The notes beneath the pieces were generated by a model, which saw only the letters and a list, made by a program, of their open reading frames with translations, searched no databases and had not been told where the DNA came from. Below are positions 52,037 through 61,005 of a stretch of DNA of 64,000 nucleotides, one piece after another. Each line of letters begins with the position of its first letter. Positions within the stretch are counted from its first letter, which is position 1. The DNA comes from Brachyspira hampsonii 30446 (GTDB taxonomy: Bacteria > Spirochaetota > Brachyspiria > Brachyspirales > Brachyspiraceae). The stretch lies in assembly GCF_000316195.1 (NCBI RefSeq), contig NZ_JH994111.1:1179336-1243335 (forward strand), read 5' to 3'. The translations under genes and the position numbers were made by a program.

Positions 52037-52348
52037 TTAGTCATCTTCTGGAACTTCAGCGTGAATATATCCTTCTTCAAAGAAATTTATTAATTCTTTC
52101 TCAGCTTGTTTAGCTATTTCTTCCATTCCGTCCTCATATTCTATTTCTAATATTAGATTGGCTCCTTGAAATGCTCCAAGCCCCATAATATTAAATACAC
52201 TTTTTGCATCTGCTCTTACACCATTATAAAGTAAGAATATACCTATATTTGAATATTCATTCTTGCTTGATATTTGAGATAGAACACCTGCTGGTCTTAG
52301 ATGCATTCCATTTTTGCTTTTGATTGTTACTACATTTGTTAATGTCAT
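52037..52348 (-). CDS. ptsH: Phosphocarrier protein HPr family
   Basis: Protein of 103 residues. The active-site His16 is in NGMHLRPAG (usual form G-L-H-A-R-P-A). The regulatory Ser50, the HPr-kinase site, is in ADAKSVFNIMGLGA. HPr passes phosphate from Enzyme I to sugar-specific EII proteins. The C-terminal end is about 15 residues longer than usual and acidic (HAEVPEDD). Being first in an operon with gntP, dut and lipoproteins, it may have a regulatory more than a transport role (an Npr- or Crh-like function is an alternative). It has a good promoter. Confidence 0.88.
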   Translation of the reverse strand: MTLTNVVTIKSKNGMHLRPAGVLSQISSKNEYSNIGIFLLYNGVRADAKSVFNIMGLGAFQGANLILEIEYEDGMEEIAKQAEKELINFFEEGYIHAEVPEDD

Positions 52349-52377
52349 TATATATCCTGAGATTTTATTATATTCCT

Positions 52378-52406
52378 ATTATAGTATATTTATTTATATT
52401 TTTCAA
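52378..52406 (-). promoter_or_regulatory. Promoter of the HPr-gntP-dut operon
   Basis: On the minus strand, TTGAAA (complement of 52401-52406), 17-base spacer, TATAAT (complement of 52378-52383), 29 bases before the ATG. Confidence 0.75.
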
Positions 52407-52420
52407 GGTTATTTTATTTA

Positions 52421-52630
52421 CAATTCCCCGCCCATTAGGTTTTTTAATTTTATTTTGCTATTATAATCAAAATTATATTTACAGTCTAATTATAAATTAT
52501 TAGCCCCCGCCCTAGCTTTGATTATGTTAATAATCTCATTAACGCACGGTTAGAGAATTATTTTATTTTTGTGAAATTTGAATTATAAATCAGCTTTATT
52601 TTTTAGCTTCATTCTGCGTGCGGTTAATAT
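52421..52630. repeat. Intergenic repeat region with G+C-rich motifs
   Basis: Within A+T-rich DNA stand two CCCCGCCC-containing blocks (52426-52433 and 52504-52512), and an inverted pair made of ATTAACGCACGG (52538-52549) and GCGTGCGGTTAAT (52616-52628), about 65 bases apart. There is no coding frame. A related block, GTGGGTAGGGGAAT, stands near 10506-10520. It may be a dispersed intergenic element of the genome. Confidence 0.4.
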
Positions 52631-52731
52631 ATTTATAGAATTTGTATTTAAATTAATATTTTCTATAAGTATTAATTAAAAAATATGTCGCTTGTTTATG
52701 TGTATAAACATATTAATTTTTATAAGAATGC

Positions 52732-52758
52732 TTGACTTTTGTTTTTTTTTTGTATAAT
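52732..52758 (+). promoter_or_regulatory. Promoter of the 52790-55007 operon
   Basis: TTGACT (52732-52737) and TATAAT (52753-52758) with a short 15-base spacer made almost wholly of T. Confidence 0.5.
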
Positions 52759-52789
52759 AATATATATATGATATTTAGGAGCCGTTTAA

Positions 52790-53059
52790 TTGAATAAATT
52801 TCCTTGTACATCTTGCGGAGAATGCTGCAGACATATTACTAATATACCTACCTTAGAAGAATTTGATAAAGGCAATGGAGTATGTATTTATTTAGATGAG
52901 CAAACTAATTTATGCAAAATATATGAAACAAGACCTGAAATTTGCAGGGTTGATTTGATGTATGATAAATATTTTAAGGAAAAATATTCTAAAGAAGAAT
53001 TTTATAAATTAAATATGGAGTCTTGTAAAAAACTTCAGTATAAATATTGTACTGATTAA
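52790..53059 (+). CDS. YkgJ-family cysteine cluster protein
   Basis: Small protein of 89 residues with the cysteine pattern of the YkgJ family: CTSCGECCRHI at the N-terminus, CIYL-x-EQTNLCKIY in the middle and RPEICRVD after it, expected to bind zinc or iron. The start is TTG, supported by AGGAG 8 bases upstream. The gap to the next gene is 23 bases, with an AAGGAG site for that gene, so they share a transcript. Family members occur widely as stand-alone proteins; their biochemical role is poorly known. Confidence 0.8.
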   Translation: MNKFPCTSCGECCRHITNIPTLEEFDKGNGVCIYLDEQTNLCKIYETRPEICRVDLMYDKYFKEKYSKEEFYKLNMESCKKLQYKYCTD

Positions 53060-53082
53060 AATAAATAAAAAAGGAGATTATT

Positions 53083-53736
53083 ATGCCAATACCATTAATA
53101 ATAGGAGCTATAGGAGCAATAGGATCAGCTATAGGAGCTGCAACTGCTGGAGGAGCTGCAACTGCGGTCATTGCTGCAGCAGCAACTGCTGCTGTTGCAG
53201 GAATAGGAATAGCTGCTTATAAAAAGGCTACATTCAAACCAGCAAATAAAGATGATTATGCCGATTTTACTATTTTATTATTAGGAGAACAGGCAGCAGG
53301 AAAAGATACTGTAATGAAATCATTAGAAGATAAAGGTTTTCCATCAGGACATACGATAACTGTTAAACATGATACTATTACTTCTAATGTAGAAGGAAAA
53401 ATAATAAAAATTATTAATACTAGCGGAAGTGAAAGTACTTTCACTAATACAGAAGAAGCTAGAAATTTATCTCATAATATTAGATGTTATGTATTTGATG
53501 CCAGAGAATTTTATAAAGACAAAAAAATAAAAATGGGTATTATAGATTCTATTAATGAATGTCAGCAAAGAGGTATTACACTTATAACTATAGGCACCAG
53601 AGGGGCTGAAGTATCAGATATTAATAAAATAGAAAATGAAATAAGAGGTTTGGGAGTTTATTGTAAAATTTTTGAGTTTAAAAATAATCCTAGAGAAGAT
53701 TTAATAACATATATTTTTGAGGAGTGTATGAAATGA
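53083..53736 (+). CDS. P-loop NTPase with Gly/Ala-rich membrane-like N-terminus
   Basis: Protein of 217 residues. Residues 3-45 are almost only Gly, Ala, Ile and Val (glycine-zipper-like), likely one or two membrane helices. A P-loop follows: LLLGEQAAGKDT, with Gly68, Gly73, Lys74 and Asp75 where Ser/Thr is usual, then Thr76. The segment KIINTSGSE stands where a GTPase G3 (DxxG) would be, and ITIGTRGAE where G4 (NKxD) would be; both are degenerate. The GKDT form also occurs in nucleotide kinases, so GTPase-like against kinase-like cannot be settled. It overlaps the next gene by ATGA. AAGGAG precedes the ATG. The set resembles membrane-linked NTPase modules of accessory or conflict systems, which is inference. 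Confidence 0.6.
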   Translation: MPIPLIIGAIGAIGSAIGAATAGGAATAVIAAAATAAVAGIGIAAYKKATFKPANKDDYADFTILLLGEQAAGKDTVMKSLEDKGFPSGHTITVKHDTITSNVEGKIIKIINTSGSESTFTNTEEARNLSHNIRCYVFDAREFYKDKKIKMGIIDSINECQQRGITLITIGTRGAEVSDINKIENEIRGLGVYCKIFEFKNNPREDLITYIFEECMK

Positions 53737-54146
53737 TAGTTGCTACAGTTCAAGGTAAAGATAAAGGTCCTCATGATACTGTTCTTGACGGTAAAAAAAT
53801 AACAGGTGAAGAACAGCAGAAAGCTATAAATAATTTACTTTCAAAGCTCCCTCCTAAAGAAATTACAGGAGATGATATTTCTTTACTTAATAATAAAGAG
53901 TTTTTTTGCTCTATGATTCACCCCGAGAAAGATGTTGAAGGCAGATATAGGATAGTATTAATCGTATGGGATAAAAATACATCTGAAGAAGTTATAAAAG
54001 AGACTATTGAGGGTATAGGATGCGATTATAATAGATTTAGTCAAATAAGAAGTAGAATAAATAATAAAAAAAAAACTTCAAAAAAGACTTTCATAATTAT
54101 AGGAGTAATAGTGATAGCAGCATTAATAATGATATTGAAAAAATAA
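53733..54146 (+). CDS. Tail-anchored protein of unknown family, probably frameshifted at its end
   Basis: Protein of 137 residues from the ATG at 53733, chosen because GAGGAG lies 8 bases upstream; it overlaps the previous stop. The soluble part starts VATVQGKDKGPHDTVLDGKK. The end is one hydrophobic helix (TFIIIGVIVIAALIMIL) followed by KK and stop, a tail anchor. A run of six A (54138-54143) precedes the stop. One extra A, or a -1 slip, would continue the frame as KISFFEKAESKFKSFFNKG and stop at 54208-54210, overlapping the next start codon (ATGAGTGA). That longer, coupled form looks more natural. No family recognised. Confidence 0.6.
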   Translation: MIVATVQGKDKGPHDTVLDGKKITGEEQQKAINNLLSKLPPKEITGDDISLLNNKEFFCSMIHPEKDVEGRYRIVLIVWDKNTSEEVIKETIEGIGCDYNRFSQIRSRINNKKKTSKKTFIIIGVIVIAALIMILKK

Positions 54147-54203
54147 GTTTTTTTGAAAAAGCTGAATCAAAATTTAAATCTTTTTTTAATAAAGGTAAAA
54201 AAA

Positions 54204-54746
54204 ATGAGTGATAAAGAACAAATTTTATTATTAGATGAACTAACTAAATTTGGTATTGACAGAAATCCTAAAAATACATCGGTAATAAAAAATAATTTTG
54301 ATATATATGAAATTGGAAATCCTGATTTGAAAAATATTTATGTAAAACCTTTGCATAATGAACCTTATCCTTTGTCGGATATAACTGAAAACGGATATTT
54401 TATAAAAAGTAATATATATAAAAATGTTTATTATCCTCTTAATTCATTTGCTGAATGTTATGAAAGAGATTTGAGTTATATAATAACTCAGATAGCTTTT
54501 AATATGGGAGCTCAGTCAGTTTCTGTTGTTTCAGATACTAAAGAAATAAAATTAGAAGAAAACAGTAGAAATTTTAATCTAAATGCTGGTGTGAATATTA
54601 AAGGATATGGTGTTTATGGCGGAGTTGGAAATTCTAGTTATGAAAGCAATGATTATAAAAAAAAAGATTCATATAAATATTCTGCTAATATAAAGGGAAA
54701 ACTATCTTTTTCAAAAGAAGATTTTGATAAATGGATTAAAAATTAA
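54204..54746 (+). CDS. Unknown protein, first part of a gene split by a stop codon
   Basis: Protein of 180 residues from the ATG at 54204, chosen because AAAGG lies 8 bases upstream. An earlier TTG at 54153 has no ribosome binding site, and its upstream stretch reads better in the frame of the previous gene. The middle includes YVKPLHNEPYPLSDITENGY and CYERDLSYIITQIAFNMGA. The end is beta-like and Gly/Tyr/Ser-rich (NAGVNIKGYGVYGGVGNSS), then FSKEDFDKWIKN and TAA. The next open stretch is in the same frame right after this TAA, suggesting one gene of about 270 codons. No family recognised. Confidence 0.55.
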   Translation: MSDKEQILLLDELTKFGIDRNPKNTSVIKNNFDIYEIGNPDLKNIYVKPLHNEPYPLSDITENGYFIKSNIYKNVYYPLNSFAECYERDLSYIITQIAFNMGAQSVSVVSDTKEIKLEENSRNFNLNAGVNIKGYGVYGGVGNSSYESNDYKKKDSYKYSANIKGKLSFSKEDFDKWIKN

Positions 54747-55007
54747 AATATAAATCTTTATGCTGTTAATTTTATGAAGCCGTATATAAATATGTTTTTG
54801 AATAATGGATATTTAGAAGGTGAACTAAAAGAGGAACGATTTTCATTAGAATATAGTAAACATATTTATAAAAAATGTACAGAGATTGAAGCAGGATTTA
54901 ATGTTATTCCGCAGTATCTTCAAACTTCACTAAAATTTGATTTTAATAAAGAAGGAACTTCAGAAAGAAAATGGTCTAAATATTTTAAAATTCATATAGT
55001 ATTTTGA
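54747..55007 (+). pseudogene. Continuation of the split gene at 54204
   Basis: Directly after the TAA at 54744-54746 the same frame stays open as NINLYAVNFMKPYINMFLNN and on to a stop at 55005-55007 (86 codons). The first ATG is at 54774, without a ribosome binding site. The content (LEGELKEERFSLEYSK, FNVIPQYLQTSLKFDF) has alternating-strand character like the region before the stop. I read it as the C-terminal part of the same protein cut off by a nonsense codon; readthrough or a separate small gene of 77 residues are the alternatives. Confidence 0.5.
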
Positions 55008-55030
55008 TTTATAAAAAACAATAAAAATAT

Positions 55031-55064
55031 AAAAGATATCGTATAATTTTACGGTATCTTTTTT
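55031..55064 (+). terminator. Terminator of the 52790-55007 operon
   Basis: AAAAGATATCGTA (55031-55043) pairs with TACGGTATCTTTT (55050-55062) with one G-U pair; the T-run continues. Confidence 0.85.
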
Positions 55065-55122
55065 AATATTATTTATTTACTAATATTTAATATCAGTAAA
55101 ACCTTTTTTTATATAGAATTCA

Positions 55123-55131
55123 TGTTATAAT
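55123..55131 (+). promoter_or_regulatory. Extended -10 promoter of the double uvrA gene
   Basis: TGTTATAAT (55123-55131) is a perfect extended -10 element; a -35 box is weak (a T-rich stretch 17 bases upstream). The start codon is 37 bases downstream. Confidence 0.5.
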
Positions 55132-55167
55132 AGTTTGACTTTTTTATTTTTTGTTGAGGATAGATTA

Positions 55168-58100
55168 ATGGCTAACAATTCTATAGAAATAAGAGGAGCT
55201 AAAGAGCATAACCTTAAAAATATATCGCTGTCAATACCACATAAAACCCTAACCACTTTAACAGGAGTATCAGGAAGCGGAAAAAGTTCTCTGGCATTCG
55301 ATACCATTTTTAAAGAGGGTCAAAGAAGATATTTAGAATCATTATCAGCATATGCAAGACAGTTTTTAGGAGTTATGGCTAAGGCGGATGTTGAACATAT
55401 AGAAGGACTATCCCCTACTATTTCTATAGACCAAAAAAGCGTTAATAAAAATCCCCGATCTACTGTAGGCACCGTTACAGAGATTTATGACTTTTTTAGA
55501 TTATTATTTGCAAGGCTTGGTGTTCCTTACTGTTCAAAATGCGGACATAAAATTTCAAAGCAAAGTGAAGATCAAATAGCTCATAGTGTATTAAGAGAGT
55601 TTGCAGAAAAAAGAATTTTGGTTTTAGCTCCTATTGTAAGAGATAGAAAGGGAGAGTATAGAAAAGAAATTGAAGAAGTAAAACTTGCAGGATATCCTAG
55701 AATAAGAATTGATAATATAGTTTATAAATTCGATGAAGATGAAATACCAGAACTTAAAAGATATGAGAAGCATACATTAGAAATAGTTATTGACAGGATA
55801 AAAGTTGAAGATAAATATTTGTCAAGAATTACTGATGATATTGAGAGAGCTATAAGAATAACAAAGGGACTTGTAGCATTTTATGAAGAGCATGAAAAAA
55901 GTAATGAAGCACTTGAAGTCAATAATGATATAGAAAACATTGAAGCAAATGAAGCTGATACAAAAACTAAAAAGAAAAAAATAAAAATGAGTAAGCAGTT
56001 TGAAATAGATAAATATTATAAACTATATACTACAGAAAGATCCTGTGCTAACTGCGGACACTCTATTGCAGATATCGAGCCTAATTTATTTTCATTTAAT
56101 AACCCTATGGGGGCATGTACTGTTTGCGGAGGGCTTGGAGTTGAACATGTATTTACAGAGAAGCATATTGTAAGAGATGATAATTTAAATATTTATGATG
56201 GGGCTTTATCATGTTTTGTAGATGATCATATTGGTTTTGATATGGAATATGGTATTGATGAACTAGAAGTTATTGCAAAAACTTATAAAATAGATTTAAA
56301 AAAGCCTTGGAAAGATTTTACTAAAACAGAAAAAAAATATTTGCTTTATGGCACTGATAAAGAAGTAAAATGGAGAAAAAGATTCTGGTATCATAGCAAA
56401 CTCGTAGAAGAGAGAGTACCGGGTATTTTAGACAGATTAAAATATGACTATGAAACTTATAAAAATAGTTATTATGCTAATTTTATGGACGAAGTTGAAT
56501 GTCCTAAATGCAAGGGGAAAAGAATCAATGAAGATGCATTGTCAGTTAAATTTAATGGTAAGACAATAGCCGATTTTTCTTCAATGACTATAGAAGATTT
56601 ATACGATTATTTTACTAAATTAAAATTGAAACCTAATGAAGAGATAATAGGTGCTCCTATAGTAAAAGAGATTATTTATAGATTAACATTTTTGGTGAAA
56701 GTGGGATTAACATATTTAACAGTAGAGCGTTCCTCCCCCACTCTTTCAGGAGGAGAATCTCAAAGGATAAGGCTAGCATCTCAAATAGGTAGCGGACTTG
56801 AAGGTGTATTATATGTACTTGATGAGCCTTCAATAGGACTTCATCAATCAGACAATAAAAAATTAATAGAGTCATTAAAAACATTAAGAGATAAAAATAA
56901 TACCGTTATAGTTGTAGAGCATGATAAAGAAACTATGGAGGAGTCTGACTTTTTAATTGATATAGGTCCTAATGCAGGAGTTAATGGAGGAGAAGTTGTA
57001 GGCATTGGTGATTATGAAGAGTTTTTAAAGTCTGACAGATCCTACACTGCAAAATATTTACGCGGCGATGATGATATAGAAATACCAAAGACAAGAAGAG
57101 ACGGAAACGGAAAATTTTTAAAAGTAATAGGTGCTAATCAATTTAATCTAAAGAACATAGATGTAGAGTTTCCTTTGGGATTATTCATTGTTGTAACTGG
57201 ACTTTCTGGAAGCGGTAAATCTACTTTAGTTGAAAATATTTTAATGCGTGCTTTGCATAATCATTTTTATGGAAAGACTTTAACAGCAGGCAGTCATGAA
57301 AAAATAGAAGGACTTGAAAATATTGATAAGGTTATAGAAGTTGATCAGTCTCCAATCGGAAGAACACCAAGAAGCAATCCTGCAACTTATACAAAAGTTT
57401 TATCTCCTATAAGGGATTTATTTGCTGCTACTAAACTTGCAAAAATGAGAGGATATGATAAAGGAAGATTCTCATTTAATGTAAAAACAGGAAGATGTCC
57501 TACTTGCGAGGGTGCTGGAGTTATAGAGCTGGAGATGCAGTTTTTATCTAATGTATTAGTGCCTTGCGAGGAATGCGGCGGTAAAAGATTTAATGCAGAA
57601 ACTTTAGATGTTAAATACAAGGACAAAACTATATATGATGTTCTTGAAATGAGTGTTTCAGAGGCTATTAAGTTTTTTGACGGCATAACTTCAATAACAA
57701 GAATATTAAAAATAATGGAAGATATAGGACTTGGTTATATAAAATTGGGACAGCCTTCTACTACTTTATCTGGAGGAGAGGCTCAGAGAATAAAACTAGC
57801 AAGTGAACTTCATAAAATATCTACAGGAAATACTTTATATATATTAGATGAACCTACTACAGGGCTTCATTTTGAGGATATAAAAAAATTATTAAAAGCA
57901 TTAGACGGACTTGTTGAAAAAGGAAATACTGTTTTAGTTGTAGAGCATAATTTGGATGTTATTAAATGTGCTGATTATATTATAGATATGGGACCTTTAA
58001 GCGGAGATAAAGGAGGCAGAGTTGTTGCTAAAGGAAAGCCAGAAGATATTATAAAAGTAAAAGAATCACTAACTGCAAAAGAACTTAAAGAAATATTAAA

Positions 58101-60996
58101 GCCTTCAAAAAAGAAAAAAGAAATTATTAAAACAGAAGAAGCAAAAAAAGAAGAAAATACTTCATTAATAATAAAAGGTGCTAATAAACATAATCTTAAA
58201 AATATCAGTTTAACATTACCAAAAAATAAAATTAATGTTATAACAGGAGTATCAGGAAGCGGAAAAACTTCTCTTGCATTTGACACTATATTTAAAGAAG
58301 GTCAGAGAAGATTTGTTGAATCACTTTCTACTTATGCGAGAAGATTTTTAGGAAGATTTGAAGATGCTAATGTTGAAAAGATAGAAGGACTTGCTCCTGC
58401 CATAGCAATAGATCAAAAGAATGTAAGCAGAAATCCGCGTTCTACTGTTGCCACTGTTACAGAGATTTATGACTATTTCAGACTAATTTTTGCAAGAGTT
58501 TCAAAACCTCATTGTCCTCATTGCAATGATAAAGATACTCTAAAAGCTGAAACTCCTTCTATACTTGCAACTGAAATTATTGATACTATGGACTTACATA
58601 AACTTATTATAATTTCTCCTCTGTATCATAGTTCATTTAATCATAGATTTACTTTTGATGATAATGATGCAAAAGATATTAAAAAGATTATAGAAAAAAC
58701 AAGAGAAGCTGGTTATGTGAGAATGCAGATTAATAATAATGATTATGTTATAGATGATATCACCGAAGAAGAGATTAAATCTTTATCAAAAGAAGATATA
58801 TATTCCGTAGGTATAGTAATTGACAGAATAGTTGTTGGAAAAGATAAGAGAGCTAGGATTGCTGATGCTATTGAAAGGGCTATGGATTTATCAAACGGAG
58901 TGGTGCATATAAAGGCTTCACATGGAATAATTATAAAAGAAAGTTTCCATACAAAGTTTCCAGCATGTCTTCTTCATGGTATATTATTTGATTTTGAAGT
59001 TACTCCAAGGCATTTTTCATTTAATTCGCATTGGGGATACTGTGAAGAGTGCAAAGGACTTGGAAGTAAGCCTACATTCAGTATAGATTTGGCAATAAAA
59101 GACAATACAAAGCCTTTATTTGACGGGGCATTAGATACTGCTCTTCATAATATGTTTTCTACTCATGGAAAGCATTATACTGATTCTTTATTCAGATTAT
59201 TAAAAAGAAACGGCATAACAAAAAAAGATTTATATCAAACTCCTTTTAATGAACTTGATAAAAAAGTGATAGATACTGTATTTTTTGGCGGTGATTATGC
59301 TATAGGAAATGTTATCACTGCTTGGCATTCCAATAATGATGTTACAAGCGAAGATTATTCAGAGTGGAAAGATAAATCGCTTGGTAAATTTTTTGTTGAT
59401 GAGGAATGCAGTTCTTGTCATGGAGAAAGGTTAAATGAAGTAATGAGAGCATATACTATACAAGATAAAAATATAAGCCAAGTATGTGCTATGACTGTTG
59501 AAGGAGCAATTAATTTCTTTGATGAACTTCCTAACCTTTTAACAGATAGAGAAAATACAATATCAAAAGAAGCTGTAAAAGAAATAAATACAAGGCTTAG
59601 TTTTTTAGATAAAGTGGGATTAAATTATTTATCATTAGGTAGAAAATATGCTACACTTTCAGGAGGAGAGGCACAGAGAATAAGGCTTGCTAGTCAGTTA
59701 GGCTCTAAACTTACAGGAGTGCTTTATGTATTAGATGAGCCTACTGTAGGACTTCACCCTAGAGATACAAGTCATTTGCTTGATACATTAAAAGAATTAA
59801 GAGATTTAAAAAATACTCTTGTAATAGTAGAGCATGACAGAGATACTATGAAAGCTGCAGATAATATTATAGATATGGGACCTTTTGCTGGTGCTTTCGG
59901 TGGCGAAGTAGTTTTTGAAGGTAAATATTATGATATATTAAACTCTAATAATTCACTTACAGGGGATTATTTAAGCGAGAGAAAAAAAGTATTTGAGAAA
60001 ACTGCCGTAAGAAATGAAGAGACTGAATGCATAAAATTAAAAAATGTTTCTACAAACAATTTAAAAAATATCAGCGTTGATATACCATTAAAAAAAATAG
60101 TGGTTGTTACAGGAGTATCTGGAAGCGGTAAATCATCACTAATAATAGATACACTCTACCCTGCTCTAAAAAAACGAAGACTCAATCAATACTCTAAATT
60201 TGAAAGTGCTGAAATACCTAGCATTGTTTCTGACACTATATTAGTTGACCAAATTTCAATAGTGGGTTCTATTAGAAGTACATTAGTAAGCTATAGTAAA
60301 GTATTTGATAAAATTAGAAATATATTTGCAAAGACTCCTACTGCAAAAGCAAAGGCATTCGCAGCAGGCAGATTCTCATACAACGGAAAAGAAGGAAGAT
60401 GCAATATATGCGAAGGCAAAGGCATAAGAAAAATAGCTATGCACTTCTTATCCGACATGGAAATAGTTTGTGAGGCTTGCGGAGGCAAAAGATACAATGA
60501 TGAAACTTTATCCGTAAGGTTCAAATCTCTAAACATAGCCGAAGTATTAGAACTTACAGTTGATGAGGCAATAGAGTTTTTTGACTTTGATAAATCAATC
60601 ACTAAAACACTTTCTATAATGAGTGAAGTTGGGCTTGGTTATATAAAACTCTCTCAAAGGCTTGATACTTTTTCAGGCGGAGAGTTACAGCGTTTGAAAC
60701 TTGCCACAGAGTTAGCAAAAAAACAAGGTGATGAGCATATAGTTTATATTTTGGACGAACCTACTACAGGACTTCATTTTGATGATGTTAATAAACTTCT
60801 TATAGCTTTAAACAAATTGGTAGAAAAAGGACACAGCGTCATAATAATAGAGCATAATCCTGATGTTATAAAAGCTGCTGACTATATAATAGATTTAGGT
60901 TTAGAAGGCGGAATTAACGGTGGGGAGATAATTGCTAAAGGTACTGTTGAAGAGATTTTAGAGATGAAAAAAGGATACACTTGGAAGTATATTTGA
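55168..60996 (+). CDS. uvrA: Tandem double UvrA (excinuclease ABC subunit A fusion)
   Basis: Protein of 1,942 residues, twice the usual UvrA length, made of two UvrA units (about 1-985 and 998-1942). UvrA finds DNA damage and loads UvrB in nucleotide excision repair. Each unit has two ABC modules. Unit 1: GVSGSGKSSLAFDT, LSGGESQRIRL, GLSGSGKSTLVEN and LSGGEAQRIKL, with zinc CxxC pairs CANC/CTVC and CPTC/CEEC. Unit 2: GVSGSGKTSLAFDT, LSGGEAQRIRL, GVSGSGKSSLIID and FSGGELQRLKL, with CNIC/CEAC; its first zinc pair is changed to CLLH with CEEC. The fusion recalls the fused UvrA of Chlamydia. The ATG at 55168 is chosen because GAGGA lies 7 bases upstream. Confidence 0.92.
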   Translation: MANNSIEIRGAKEHNLKNISLSIPHKTLTTLTGVSGSGKSSLAFDTIFKEGQRRYLESLSAYARQFLGVMAKADVEHIEGLSPTISIDQKSVNKNPRSTVGTVTEIYDFFRLLFARLGVPYCSKCGHKISKQSEDQIAHSVLREFAEKRILVLAPIVRDRKGEYRKEIEEVKLAGYPRIRIDNIVYKFDEDEIPELKRYEKHTLEIVIDRIKVEDKYLSRITDDIERAIRITKGLVAFYEEHEKSNEALEVNNDIENIEANEADTKTKKKKIKMSKQFEIDKYYKLYTTERSCANCGHSIADIEPNLFSFNNPMGACTVCGGLGVEHVFTEKHIVRDDNLNIYDGALSCFVDDHIGFDMEYGIDELEVIAKTYKIDLKKPWKDFTKTEKKYLLYGTDKEVKWRKRFWYHSKLVEERVPGILDRLKYDYETYKNSYYANFMDEVECPKCKGKRINEDALSVKFNGKTIADFSSMTIEDLYDYFTKLKLKPNEEIIGAPIVKEIIYRLTFLVKVGLTYLTVERSSPTLSGGESQRIRLASQIGSGLEGVLYVLDEPSIGLHQSDNKKLIESLKTLRDKNNTVIVVEHDKETMEESDFLIDIGPNAGVNGGEVVGIGDYEEFLKSDRSYTAKYLRGDDDIEIPKTRRDGNGKFLKVIGANQFNLKNIDVEFPLGLFIVVTGLSGSGKSTLVENILMRALHNHFYGKTLTAGSHEKIEGLENIDKVIEVDQSPIGRTPRSNPATYTKVLSPIRDLFAATKLAKMRGYDKGRFSFNVKTGRCPTCEGAGVIELEMQFLSNVLVPCEECGGKRFNAETLDVKYKDKTIYDVLEMSVSEAIKFFDGITSITRILKIMEDIGLGYIKLGQPSTTLSGGEAQRIKLASELHKISTGNTLYILDEPTTGLHFEDIKKLLKALDGLVEKGNTVLVVEHNLDVIKCADYIIDMGPLSGDKGGRVVAKGKPEDIIKVKESLTAKELKEILKPSKKKKEIIKTEEAKKEENTSLIIKGANKHNLKNISLTLPKNKINVITGVSGSGKTSLAFDTIFKEGQRRFVESLSTYARRFLGRFEDANVEKIEGLAPAIAIDQKNVSRNPRSTVATVTEIYDYFRLIFARVSKPHCPHCNDKDTLKAETPSILATEIIDTMDLHKLIIISPLYHSSFNHRFTFDDNDAKDIKKIIEKTREAGYVRMQINNNDYVIDDITEEEIKSLSKEDIYSVGIVIDRIVVGKDKRARIADAIERAMDLSNGVVHIKASHGIIIKESFHTKFPACLLHGILFDFEVTPRHFSFNSHWGYCEECKGLGSKPTFSIDLAIKDNTKPLFDGALDTALHNMFSTHGKHYTDSLFRLLKRNGITKKDLYQTPFNELDKKVIDTVFFGGDYAIGNVITAWHSNNDVTSEDYSEWKDKSLGKFFVDEECSSCHGERLNEVMRAYTIQDKNISQVCAMTVEGAINFFDELPNLLTDRENTISKEAVKEINTRLSFLDKVGLNYLSLGRKYATLSGGEAQRIRLASQLGSKLTGVLYVLDEPTVGLHPRDTSHLLDTLKELRDLKNTLVIVEHDRDTMKAADNIIDMGPFAGAFGGEVVFEGKYYDILNSNNSLTGDYLSERKKVFEKTAVRNEETECIKLKNVSTNNLKNISVDIPLKKIVVVTGVSGSGKSSLIIDTLYPALKKRRLNQYSKFESAEIPSIVSDTILVDQISIVGSIRSTLVSYSKVFDKIRNIFAKTPTAKAKAFAAGRFSYNGKEGRCNICEGKGIRKIAMHFLSDMEIVCEACGGKRYNDETLSVRFKSLNIAEVLELTVDEAIEFFDFDKSITKTLSIMSEVGLGYIKLSQRLDTFSGGELQRLKLATELAKKQGDEHIVYILDEPTTGLHFDDVNKLLIALNKLVEKGHSVIIIEHNPDVIKAADYIIDLGLEGGINGGEIIAKGTVEEILEMKKGYTWKYI

Positions 60997-61005
60997 TTAA
61001 ATAAT

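Noticed and set aside
53083..53736. Ordinary small GTPase (Era or Ras type)
   Set aside because: Walker A has Asp after Lys, and neither DxxG nor NKxD is present; a firm GTPase call is not supported.
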